Source: Aphelenchoides besseyi (taxonomy: Eukaryota > Nematoda > Chromadorea > Rhabditida > Aphelenchoididae). Taken from it: a stretch of DNA of 64,000 nucleotides. Below are positions 21,745-33,432 of this stretch, one piece after another. Positions within the stretch are counted from its first letter, which is position 1. Every line of letters begins with the position of its first letter. Location: contig JAMPIQ010000002.1 in assembly GCA_024699855.1 (NCBI GenBank), positions 2,480,001 through 2,544,000 on the forward strand, written 5' to 3'. The translations under genes were made by a program, and so were the position numbers. The notes under the pieces were generated by a model. The model ran no database searches, was not told the origin of the DNA, and worked only from the letters and a program-made list of their open reading frames with translations.

Positions 21745-24700
21745 AGCCAAAAAACACTAAAACCGAAGACTGTCAACCCTGCTGAATAATTAATTAGATG
21801 TTTAATAGTAGTTAAATCTATTGTAGCTAACAAAAAGAAGGACAAATTGAAAACGAATAAACGAGTAAAGGTTAGTGCTGATAAGTCAAACTCGTCGAGC
21901 AATCATTTGAAGAAGAAAAGGGTTAAATCAATCTCAATTGCAAAATCCCGGCAAAGAAACCTCGAGATATACCGATGACTAAACCGAGCATGGAGTAAAC
22001 GGTCAACCCACGTTGATGCTCTCGAAGGACTCTCCATCCGAAGCCATGGTCTTATTCCGAGTTTGCCGTCGGGTCGGCTAAAACCCTTTCTGATTTCGGC
22101 GACTGTACTTGGCGTATTTCAAGCCTGCTTGCTTCTAATCGGTCTCTTTTATTCAATCTGCTACCACTTAGTTTTGATCTCTTGAAACTTCCGCTCTCTT
22201 CTTCAAAATTAATGTCTCAGACCAAAAAATCGATCGAGTAAACGAAGAGAAGTTTATTGTCTTGCAGAATCGATAAATAAATCAAAAACAACAACTAAAA
22301 AAAAGGAATCGAACTTTTAAGTTAATACTGGAAAACGAGTGGCCGAGGAACTGAAACGGGAGTGCGTTGCCAAATTGTACAACAGGCTTACTGATGACAA
22401 GCTGGCAACCTCGTTCGCTACGGTGAATAGTAATTCGCGAGGGAGGCGTTTTGTATCGTCACATGGTTCAGATAATGAAGATCGGTCAAAATACATAATC
22501 ATTATTTGCAAATTCCGAATTCGAATGTTTATAACTAGAGTATCTGAGAATTGTAGGGAATTTACAGTCATCGCATTGCATGTTGCCGCAACAATATTGG
22601 ACGGGCTATTCAAATTCCGTCATCGTAACCAGCTATTCTCCATGAACGTCGTCCGAATTCGCCAGAGTGAAGTTCAGAATATTGGACGTGTGTGAGTGGC
22701 ATCAGCTTCATAACTGTCGCGGCGGTAGAATTAGGCGAAAAAATCCCCCGACAATAGTTGGTCAGGTGATTACAAACTGCCGAGATAGAAGGAACAGACG
22801 AGGTCGATCAAATATGTGGAATGTTGCGATTGTTTTGGGGATATCAACTTGACGAAGTTAGTTGCGGCTTCGTTACGCTATCCATTCCATAAATCCAAAA
22901 TAAAGAGCGCGTGAATTGGTATGTACGGCACATTTCCGTAAAAGGCATTCATTGTTTAACAGTAATACTTATATCAACGATGTTGACATAATATAAATTT
23001 AAACTTAAAAACCTTTATTCGATATCGGAAGATATGTAGGACAACAATAAACGATGAGATTATTCGTGGGTGTGAACTTTAAATCGCCATTCTGTTGATG
23101 TTAATATAAACCGCGATGATTATAGCAGAGGAAGAATACTTTATTGTTGTGTTTGTCAAAGTACTACTGGGATTGTGTACATTCATTCCACTTAGCTATA
23201 TTTATTTATGCACGAGGTTTTTTCGTTTTAGAAATTGGATTTTTTTCATAGAGTAATAGATCTTATAGAGATCGGATTCTTTGTTTATAGAAATTGAATT
23301 ATTTCGTATGTTTTACCTTTAATCCAAAAATTCCGGTAGGGTAAAGCCAATGGCAAGTAACAGGTGCAGCTGTTGGTCTATCCAAAGCAACGGAATTACA
23401 GTAAAAGATTATTGTATTAGTAGAACTGCTAGTCGATTCAACCGTTGGCGAATCGAAAAATTTACCGAAATTTTCGATTTATACTTTTCTGCCAATGATT
23501 CCGCTTGGCAGGTTGCATTGTAGCGATTGTTGTTGACCACGATAGGCAACTCTACTTTCCGAGCGAAATTCCGATCTGCAACCGCTAGTGTCTACGTGGA
23601 AATCTAAACTGGAAAATGACGTTTAATTTCTTCCGGAATTTGGGCACAAATTTTCGATCATTTTGCGTGTTTTCTTCGGCATTTTGCTATGCGCAGTTCA
23701 CAAACTTTATAATCTTCCAATTGGGAAAAACTGCGAATAAGTCGAGAATTAACGAAAAAAATTCTTCTCGCATAGGTTTTTACACTAGTCAATTATCTCG
23801 TGTCCGTAAAAGTTCTTGGTAGTCGAAAAATTGTAGTTTTATGTTCTGTTCGACATCACTTTCTCCGTTTAAATCTGCTTTTTTGATGATTTCCTTGGTT
23901 CTGTCGACCTCTTCCATTACTGCGTTAGCATGCTGCTTAATATAACTTGGAGACATTTACAATCAACGTTGATATTAATCCGTAAACAGGTTTCAGATAG
24001 AGGGTTACCGCAGAAAAAAGAACTCCAATGTATTCCGATGTCAATTTATTCGATTTGTAGTACTGGCCAAAATAACTTCGAAATAACAACGGCATTGTAA
24101 GTGGATATGCTCAATTTATAGATTTATCAAAGATGTAATGAATGAACTTCCGACACATTAGAAGCTTAAGACGCGCGTAAATGCATTAAGTGCCGATATC
24201 GACGTATGTGAACACGCAGATGCCGTCGTGCAGCCAACATTACGAAAAGTCCGTGGTGTTGCGGCTTATGCGCAGATCAAATAAGAAATGTTTATCTGGT
24301 GCAACAAATAACACGAAGAAAACGAACTTCCACTCGGCGATCGTCATTGTGAAAAAAGTGGAGTGGAGAAGCGAGTGTGCGGGGCGCCGGGAAGTTGTCG
24401 ATGGTAGCTTGTTCTCGCGATCGCAACAGTGGGCAGATGATTAAGGTATGTCCAGAATGCTCCGTTTTTTGAAAATTGACAACCATTCATTACGTTAGTT
24501 CTCGGTTACTTGCGCTGTTGTTGGCTTTGTTTAGATAAATTAATGCGAGAGTCTAGTACTAATTTTGAATTTAAAGCAACAAAAGATAAACTATTGTACT
24601 ATTCATCTAAAATTAAATTGGAAACATGAAATCAGTTAAAAATGGTATGGGAATGCGTAAAACTGACGAGGTGTCCATGTGATGTCTCCGCACACTTCCA

Positions 24701-26298
24701 GAAAACGATTTCGTGAAAAATCGACATATGACAAGAATTGTCGATCATCGTGTGGTGTATCGGTATCATTTTGTATTGCGGTTAGCGACAGAACCTCAAG
24801 TCAAAGTGTTGATATTCGTAGGCGCGTTGTTCTAAATTCCGGCTGCCGTCTTGACCGCTAGCATGGCGTTGGTTCATTAACTGGCGGTTATTTCTTTTGT
24901 GCTTTTGAGTTGTTAGTACGTAAACTATAATAGAATGTAAATTTAACTTGAACGTTGATGGAGACGTTTCGCTTCTGAGAAAGTGCAAGACTTGCAATAG
25001 CTCACTTACAATATCTCAAAGATTCAGAGGCTGTCGCTCACCAAATGGCTCAAAAACTTCTCCACGATTGCCTTTCAATCGATCATTCCCTTGCTTTTTG
25101 GTCCCTTTGGTTCGTTCCAGGGTTGCGTCTTCAGGATGTCAGCGGAGGATCAAACTTTTACTCTCTAGGCACAACAATTCTCGCGCGCGCACCACTCGTC
25201 CATAAAATGTTGACTTTTTGACCGCAAAAGAGCATTGTTTCTCGAAAATAAGCTAGTCGATATTAGATTTTTACAGCAAATTTGGAATCAGTACGAAATT
25301 TCGGAAGCCTGGGATATAGGAAAAGCGAATTAACGGTTGACATTTGTTTGAAAAAGACAGTCAAGAATAACGGTCTTCATATAGCAACTTCAAAATAGAA
25401 TGCTGACATTTCTCTCGTTTTTGCTCGTCCAGTTATTCCAAAATCGGGACTGAGATCTGCGAATAGTTGACAATCGGTCTTTTGGGTTTCAATCGCTGGT
25501 GATTTAAGCATTCATCTTATAGAGTGTCAATTGTTTGTTGAATAGATTAACCAATTACAATTAGAGGATCAGAAGAAGACGCTTTATAATTATTCGCTCG
25601 TCGTTTCTTTGACGGCTTTGCTGTTGAGATTGATGATTGAACGGAGCTTTAAGCGGCACTTGCGAGTTAAGATAATGATTCCCCGTACCCGTAGGTTTTT
25701 TTAATTTTGCAATTTGTGAACAAGCAGTACGTTGCATATAACATGAAACAATTGGCTTATCTCTATTATCGCATTTATTGCCTCTTTATTTTTGGGCATC
25801 TCAACTGTCTCGTTATCAACAGTTTCTTTAGTGCGAGTCTATATGTCATCAGAAATTGTTGGAGATCGCTTGAAATAGCATTTCAATGCTATAAAAAGAA
25901 GAATTTAAACTTAAGATTTTCGTTGTTATAAGTAGGGCTTAAGAAATTTAAGAGAATCGTAAAACGATCATCAAACTTTCGAGTTTGATGCCAAGTAAAT
26001 CGGTAATTTTTGATGGTATTTTGAACAAAACGTGTTTCGCAAACAATTTTAAGCACTGCTCGCTGCATAATCGTCTAAATTGTTCATGTTAAAACTCAGA
26101 ATTCACAAACTTCTTACTTTTAAATGCCCAGTCCTTTGCGGATTTTCACACCAAATTGCGAGAATTAGCCGAGTTCATGTCGTACAGTCCGGGCAGTTGG
26201 CAAACAAACAGAATGAGTTTGAATGGCCATCTCGCGTTTTATTTTCGGCATCTTCTTTGATTTCTGCTGCAACTCCATCACTAAAAACTTTAATTTAA

Positions 26299-26523
26299 TA
26301 CAAATTACTGAAACTTGAAATTAAAAGACGAAGATTAGAACAGTCGGGCGTCAAATGTCCCTCTCAACATTTTGATACACATGACCGTCTTAAAAACAAA
26401 CGCTTGACATCGAAAGTCATAACTCAGTGGAAAAGGAATTTCACAGAAAACGAATATGATATTCGGATTTTGCGTAGTCTAATTGATCAGATTGGCCATT
26501 TAAGAGTTGAATTGGATCGGTAA
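26299..26523 (+). pseudogene. 75-codon open frame without ATG, unassigned
   Basis: Between a TAA at 26296 and a TAA at 26521 the + strand is open for 74 residues with convincing amino-acid usage: 'RRRLEQSGVKCPSQHFDTHD', then 'KVITQWKRNFTENEYDIRIL' and 'LIDQIGHLRVEL'. There is no ATG and I see no good acceptor before it. It may be an exon, or a relic of a mobile-element protein in the gene-poor stretch. Confidence 0.25.
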
Positions 26524-26797
26524 TCACAGCGACTTTATCCAATATGAGATTACTCGCATCAGAATTCTTCAATTGGATAATCGCACAAGTGTAGGCCACT
26601 ACATCACCTTCCAATGTTGTGCATTCGTTCTATTTCTCATTTCCTATCTTTCCTAATTAACTTTGATTATATTCATCCTGATATTTGTCTACGCTTCTTC
26701 GCACCAAAAGTATATAGTGTCAAAAGAACAATGAAAAAGGTTCCTTTTGCCTAATGATTGTCTCAAGTTCTTATTTCATATGATAAATTAAACAAAT

Positions 26798-29632
26798 TCA
26801 ACCGGTGAAAACTGATTTGAGCTCTTTGTCTGGTTTGTATGAACCATTTTCGTACAAAACCAGATTCTGTTTGGCCTTCCTTGCCATGAAAATCATAACC
26901 GCTTCGACGGTGGGTGTCGGTTTGCCAGGACTCGAAAACATTTTGTACATCGTAGCGAGTTTAGCCGGAGTCAACAAATCCTTGCTGCTGTGATACAACA
27001 ACTGAAAAAAACGTTGAACAGAAAATCACTGGAAAAACGAACCAAATTCTTCGTGTAGAGCCAATATTGTTCCAACGAATCCGCTTGTTCTTCGATTGGA
27101 ACCTCTGCTTCTTCTTCATCGTCGCTGTCCTGCTGATCTTCGCTTGTAACGCAGAATTTGAACTAAACACGAATAAGTAATCTTTGTTTCGAACCAACTT
27201 GTTTTGTTGCTCGTTCCATTTTTGACGAACTCTGAACCACCGACCAAGTCGCTTCTTCGGCCTTTGGCAAGTTGACAAGAACTCCACGTTCTTTCCACCA
27301 TTCCAAGCGTTTCAACAGAACACTTCGTTCCATTTCCAGTTCCTCCGACAAGTCATCGACTTTTATTGTCGCTAAAATCAGATATCAAAACCAAAGCTAA
27401 ATAGGCTCGTACCTTTTTTAAGGAACGGAATCAACGTTTGAGCATAACTCAACGGTACTTCCACGTCGATGTTGCAACTTCCGACCTTCACCTCCATTTT
27501 AATACACGAACCGTAATCGTTGTACCAGTGAATCGTTCGACTTTGTCGTTTCTTCTCGAAAATCTTGCAATACTTCTCAGCGTACTCATCAAACGGATGA
27601 ATTCTCTGAAGACCAAGACAAAAGTTCTATTCACGAACTTGGCACTCACTTTGAATTGAACATCCTTTTTGATTTCGGGCCAAAAAACGTACGAAACAAT
27701 TTGAGGCAAAAATGGAATGACCTAAGAAGCAGTCGGAATAAGCAAATTCAAAAATTCAGAGCTTACCATTCCGTTATCGACTGCCGAACTGTAAAGTTTT
27801 GCAGAATCTCGGATGTCCTTCAGCATAACTTCGCATTGATTCAGCTCGCCGTCTGTAAATCGCTTTTTCATATGATCCAAATACCGTGATTCGGAGTCCA
27901 TTTGTCGACCCCAACCGTTCGAGATCAGGTTGTTTGCCAACAGTCGTTGATATTCCTTAACGAACAAATCTCGACAGTCGTAGATGGAAACAAGCATGTT
28001 GAACACATCGGCCGATTCCCGAAAAAGACGACTTTCAGCTAAAACACAAACATCGACCGTTAGTGTGAAAGCACGAAACCAACTCGGATTTGCGTCCGCT
28101 GGATCCGGTTGCCATTCGTGCCAACGCTCAGCTGCCCCTTCATCACTCATCAACACATATTCGTCGTTCACGTTTAACAAGTTCTCGCGGTCCACCAATT
28201 GAATGATGTTGGTCGAGAATTCGCCCGGTTTCTCGGTTGTAATGAATTGAATGATTCTACGAACAGTATCTGGTCGTGTTTTCACGTATTTCTTGATCAG
28301 ATCGCAAACTTTGTGAACCAAAACAAAAGACTCATCGAACGAAATCAGCGACTCGACAGATCGGGCGTATGCAGTCAAAATGGCGTGTGTGTTTATTCCT
28401 GAAGATCAATGAATAGAAACTGTAAGTATACCTCAACTGACCAACATGCAAAAGCCGTGTTCGGATCGATTCACAGATGTTTTTCAACAAAATATCTCTG
28501 CCATACCAATCTTGACTTTTCATTAGCGACCTCATTTCCTTCACCAAAAGCATCGTCTCGGGATAATGTTCAATGAAGATCTCAAACGACTAAAAACAGA
28601 CGTATAACAACCAAATTGTTGACCACTCACGTAGTTGCACAGCTGTTTGATGTACGCACGGTAAGCGAACTCGAAAAACGTTTGTTCGGCACTCGGAATG
28701 TTGACGGCCAACTTTTCGACTAACCACTCCCACACTTTTGTAAACTCCTGAAAGTCGTTTTCACAATTGCAATATGATCACGTACGTCTTTGATATCGTC
28801 GATTCTGATCTCTGTTACCGGAATGTTTGTTTGCCGGAAAACTGTGTCCGAGATTACGTGGCTAGTCGCCAAAACAACACAACTGCGAGTGAATTCGCGT
28901 AGAAAATCAAAAGCATATCTGAAACCCAAGCAATCGAACTAACAGATAAATGTACTACTCACAATGTCTCGAACATGTCTTTGATTTTTCCTATGTAGGT
29001 TTGAGACTTTCGATCTTGGAGATCGCCATTTCGCGCTAAAAGTCGAGAATTAGATTCAAAATGAAAGGGTGAATACCACGAGTACACAGTACATAGTGAT
29101 ATTTGGCCAATCGTACGAGAAGAGTTTGGAATTTTTCGAGAAATGACTTTCGGAAAATGATCGGCATGAACAGTCGGCACCCGAAACCATCGTCCATACA
29201 ATCGATGACAGTCAACGTGAGCTCTTTCTCGAAAGACTTGTGATCAACTTCGTCGATCTAAAATACACAAATACAAGAAAATGATATCAAATTACCGACC
29301 ATTGCAATCAGATGATCCAAAGCGAAGATAACATTCGGCATTTGCTTTCCGAGTTCGTACGCTTTCAATGTTTCCCATTCGTTGACTTTTTGGTCGAAAA
29401 ACGGTTGGACTTTTTCTTTGATCAATGAACTAAAATTGTGATCTTAATTGTGAACTAAAATGAAAGAAAACTACCGAATTAAAGCCCCTAGTTGCCTCAT
29501 CGAAGTGGTCGGTTTGATTGTCTCAATGAAAGCATTCACATCGATGCCATTAAGATGTTTAGAGATGAAATTAGAGCACTCATAACCCTCCATTTCCTCC
29601 ATCATGTACTGTGGATCAACGTCAATATCCAT
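26798..29632 (-). CDS. ANAPC2: Anaphase-promoting complex subunit 2 (cullin-like)
   Basis: Multi-exon minus-strand gene starting at the ATG 29632-29630 (MDIDVDPQYMMEEME) and ending at the stop 26800-26798. Exons recognised include 29632 to about 29476, 28378-27720, 27168-27050 and 27001-26798. APC2 marks are 'KTRPDTVRRIIQFITTE', 'DPADANPSWFRAF', 'MLVSIYDCRDLFVKEYQRLL', 'ELNQCEVMLKDIRDSAK' and the C-terminal winged-helix end 'LTPAKLATMYKMFSSPG'. An acidic 'EDQQDSDDEEEAEV' run precedes it, as in other APC2 proteins. APC2 carries the cullin-homology region that binds the RING subunit APC11 and is the catalytic core of the APC/C ubiquitin ligase in mitotic exit. It is a housekeeping, single-copy gene. 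Internal exon borders are not all fixed here. Confidence 0.92.
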
Positions 29633-29837
29633 TTTACTTTGAGTTGCGCCAATTTCAAAAAAGAACGCCCAATATGCTGCATCGACAGCATTGAGATGCG
29701 AATGAAGAAAATCGATTCTTGAAAATCCGTTGCTTTCCCTCCAAAATCACTTAGCTTTTAGTGCTTAGAACCGTTCGTTCTACGATACACATCAATCAGT
29801 AGAGATTGTTTTGTGTTGAAGCTTTCAGTTTTCAGTT

Positions 29838-30926
29838 ATGAGCAGACCGAATGCATGGCAAACCCCCGGAACCAGTAACGAGCCAATATTTGATGATGAA
29901 GAGTCTATGCCGGACATTCTCTACGAGATCTTCAACAACGATCGCGCTTATAACGAAAAAATGTCGTTGATCAGCAAACAGATCGTTCAGACGACAATGC
30001 CACGAGCTCATCTTTGCGGTTACAAGGACTTCAACGAACTGGATCTCGATTTGTTCAGAGACATCGGAGTCAGTGGGACGCATTTGGCCGAACTGATGGG
30101 TTATCCAACATTCCAAAGTATGTGTTTGAATGCGCCGGAAATCATGGAGAACTTCACGTGGAAACGATCTCGCAAAGAATACTGCGGTCGAGTCACATAC
30201 GATGTCTACAACTTCACGCCGATCATCACCAAAGAGCTGGAGCCTCAGTACAACGCTCAGATGCGTGGAACTAAAGAAAGCGAAGATAATCGAGTGGAAA
30301 AATTCATTAGCGAACATCGAGACAAAGCCGAGTATCCACTGGACAAAGAGTTAGAGGTAGTTCGACTTCAGATGTTGTTTTTGAATTTGAATTTTAGTTC
30401 CGAATGCGAATCTGCCAAACGTTGTTGCATTGTCGAGCCTATGAAAACCATTACTTACATCATTCGGCATTGCAAAAAGAACACGAAACAATGCACAACG
30501 AGAAGTTGAATTCTGATGTGAGTCGTTTAATTGTTTTTGTTTTGATGTCACAAGATTTCTAGACTTATCGAAAGTATCTTCCGTACAAAACGGACATCAA
30601 CGTGCAACGTATCATGAAGGTACGCAAACTGTTTTTATGCTTATCTTGGCTTTTCCTTAGGAACGTTTCTTCATGGAAATTGCGATCCGACCGACGAGCA
30701 GCAAAACGAACATCGAATTCATGTTGCGACAACCGTTGGGTTGTATGTTCAAAGGCTTCCGATTGAAACTGATTGTCATTTTCCAGTTATCAACAAATGT
30801 TATGATGCTCTGAAGAAGGCGCGTGAGGAATATCAGTTGTTGATGTCTCAGCCACAAAAACGAAACGAGGATTCGGATGATGACGGCGATTTTGGTAGAA
30901 TTAGACCGCGTTTTCGACAATCTTAA
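29838..30926 (+). CDS. Unknown-domain protein, RRM-less paralogue of next gene
   Basis: Five exons (29838-30356, 30398-30517, 30563-30619, 30661-30739, 30787-30926) give 304 aa. The N-terminal 180 residues form a compact domain: 'MPDILYEIFNNDRAYNEKMS', 'TTMPRAHLCGYKDFNELD', 'GVSGTHLAELMGYPTFQSMC' and 'FTWKRSRKEYCGRVTYDVYN'. Next come a helical 'CQTLLHCRAYENHYLHHSAL' region and 'YRKYLPYKTDINVQRIMK'. The acidic/basic tail is 'DSDDDGDFGRIRPRFRQS'. All blocks recur in the gene at 31238, which adds RRMs in front, so this is a tandem copy without them. I do not recognise the domain; a helical winged-helix-type fold is possible. It begins about 200 nt from divergent ANAPC2 and may share its promoter. 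Confidence 0.75.
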
Positions 30927-31237
30927 AGCTTTCCAACCACTGGTCAATGGCTGCTCAACGGTTACGAAATTCGGCTTCACGAATCGAATAATTTTTCATT
31001 TTTTGTTGAACTTTTAAAGTGAGTAAATCGTGTTGTTAGACGTCCAATTCTACAGGAAATAGCAATAAATTTGCTGCGGTTTCGATTCTACCGATTGATA
31101 TTATATCGCCGATCAATCGTCTTTGTGTCAACACGTTTTCGACGCTCAGCAAACATTTCGTTTAACCTTCGTTTTTTATCGTTGTCCTTCGAGATCTCCT
31201 CAATCGCATTTTGTTCGGTTTTAGCAGATTTGGGCTC

Positions 31238-33384
31238 ATGGGCTCAAGTTGGGATGACATCAATAGTTTCGAAGGACGGTTTGTTCATCTTCAAGGACTT
31301 CCATATTCGGCAAACGCTAAAGAAGTGAAAGAGTTTCTTGGCGGTACGCTCTCCGTTTGCTTTTCTTTGCCGATTGAACGATTTAGATGAAATTGCCTAC
31401 TCGCATATTCACGTGGTCAGCAATATGTATGGCGACGCATATGTTTACATCAAAAGCATGGACGACGTGGGCAAACTTATGTTGAAGAACAACCAACTGA
31501 TCAACAAAAGATACATCAGATGTGAGTTGTGGTTCAACCTGATTCTTGTTTACTTGACTTTCAGTGCGTATCGTTGACAACAGATACAAAGTTGAGTCGA
31601 TTCTAAAGATGATTAGAATCAGAAAAGCCTACGGAGAATGCTACGCAGTTCGAATTCGTGGACTGCCGTACGAGTGTACGGAAGCGGATCTACGGATGTT
31701 TTTTGAAGGTAAATTTTTGTGTTTTTTTGTGGTCGAAATGTTTCTTTTAGATCTCAATGTTGAGGAAATTGTTTTTGCAACCGATCCGAAGGTTTGGGAG
31801 AAACATCGAGGCGAAGGATACGTTCGTTTTGCTACAGCAGAAGACCTACGACAAGCTCTGCTTTATCATCGTCGGAATTTGAAATATCGGTTAGTGTAGT
31901 TCTTGGTACTATTCTTATAGTCTTCAGATACCTTGAAATCTACGAAACTGATGCCTTTTTTGAGTACAAGTTCAAAATGCTCGGGTACGTGCTCAACGAG
32001 CCACGACCGCTCGTTGATGTCGTTCAGAATCCCAAAAGCATTCAGCCCATATTTGGTCCTCGCAACGATCAATCACAACAAGGTAGACAAATGAAACAAA
32101 CAAATTTATTGTTTTTAGCTGACACTTACGAGAACGAATACGACAACTATTATCCGGAAGAAACGGATTGGTACGATGAAAATGAGCAGCCGGGACCGTC
32201 GGGATTCCAACCGAATAAAGAGAATCATGTTGTAGGACAGCAAGAAGACGAGTTTGAAGACGAGGACGATGTAGTAGACGAAAACGAAGAACCGAATGTG
32301 TCTATTTCTGGTTACGATATCTTGTACGAGATCTTGAGAAATGATCGAGCTTATTCGGAGAAAATGGCGGTCATCGCTCAACAGTTGTATTTGACAGCAA
32401 TGACTCGAGCTCACACGAATGGCTACAACAATTTCAACGATCTAGATGCGGAAGTACGAGATTTCACGGGAGTCAGTGGATCGAAATTGTCCGAATTAAT
32501 GGGGTATCCTTCGTTTCAAGCGATGTGTTTGAATTCGATGGAAATCGTGGAACGATTCACGTGGAAGCGGAAAAAAACGGAAGTTTGTGGACGTACCGTC
32601 TACAAGATTAGCAATTTTGCTCCGATTGTTAGCGGTCCTCAACAAATACTCTACGAAATGCAAATTCTAAGACTCCGAGAACAAGAAACCGATCCGATCA
32701 AAAAGTACGTCCAAGAACTTTGTAACAAAAACGACTTCCCGACCGACGAAGAATTGGCGGTAAAGTGCACAGGAGTTGTCTACGATCAACTTGAGATTTT
32801 AGTTCCGATTTCGATTTTGTCAAACACTCGACACATGCAATGCAATGAATCAAGCTCTTCATCACTCGGCCTTGTTGGAAGCACATGAAAAACTTCACAA
32901 CGAAAGACTGAATGAATCTGTGAGTTTATCTTCCTGTTTTCACTTCTTTAGCTTTTAGACATACCGCAAAGCGTTTCCAAGCTTCAAAACCAGAATTGAT
33001 GTTCAACGAATTGTAAAAGTAAGGGTTTCACTCGCACTTTAGTTCTCGTCTTTAAGGCTCGAATGTACATGGAAATAACTTTACGTCCCACAATCTCTCA
33101 AATTGATCCTAACATACCATCGACAAGCTCTGAAATCCTCAAATCCGACAATCTGGAGTTTCTATTACGTCAACCCTTAGCTTGTGAGTTTGAATCCACT
33201 CCATTTCAGCAACTTCTGTTTTTCAGTCATCAGCAAATGTTACAAAGAAGTAGCGAAAGCACGAGAAGAAAACGCAAAACAACGAAAAAACCGCAACCAA
33301 AAGACTCTGATGATGAAGGCGAGTTCGGAAGAATCAAACCACAATTCCGAAAACTTAATTATTAATGATTTTAAGAGTTTTTAA
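31238..33384 (+). CDS. hnRNP F/H-type RRM protein with novel C-terminal domain
   Basis: Ten exons (31238-31343, 31387-31521, 31565-31708, 31751-31889, 31928-32082, 32119-32759, 32803-32919, 32959-33018, 33057-33183, 33227-33384). Two RRMs of the quasi-RRM kind come first: 'VHLQGLPYSANAKEVKEFL', then 'VRIRGLPYECTEADLRMFFE', 'GEGYVRFATAEDLRQALLYH' and 'RRNLKYRYLEIYETD'. This is very close to hnRNP F/H/GRSF1 and C. elegans SYM-2-type proteins, which bind G-rich RNA and control splicing. An acidic linker follows, then the same unknown domain as in the gene at 29838 ('GYDILYEILRNDRAYSEKM', 'GVSGSKLSELMGYPSFQAMC'). The conserved tail 'DSDDEGEFGRIKPQFR' sits in a different frame from the preceding exon sequence, after an A6 run at 33285-33290. 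The reading frame as given instead ends at 33384. Confidence 0.82.
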
Positions 33385-33432
33385 TAAAACCTTGCAATTT
33401 TTATCAACGAGTTTATTTCTTAAACTTTGGAA

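Larger units (their letters stand above)
20397..26797. other. Gene-poor AT-rich stretch with ORF fragments
   Basis: About 6.4 kb without a complete gene that I can recognise. Open fragments with coding-like composition occur at 21514-21744, 21829-21978, 22339-22695 (containing 'ELKRECVAKLYNRLTDDKL'), minus strand near 23330-23560 ('LPIVVNNNRYNATCQ' and 'YCNSVALDRPTAAPVTCHW') and 26299-26523. They lie in different frames and lack splice sites joining them. No terminal repeats or transposase motif were seen. The picture fits an old, decayed insertion or several. Confidence 0.45.
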
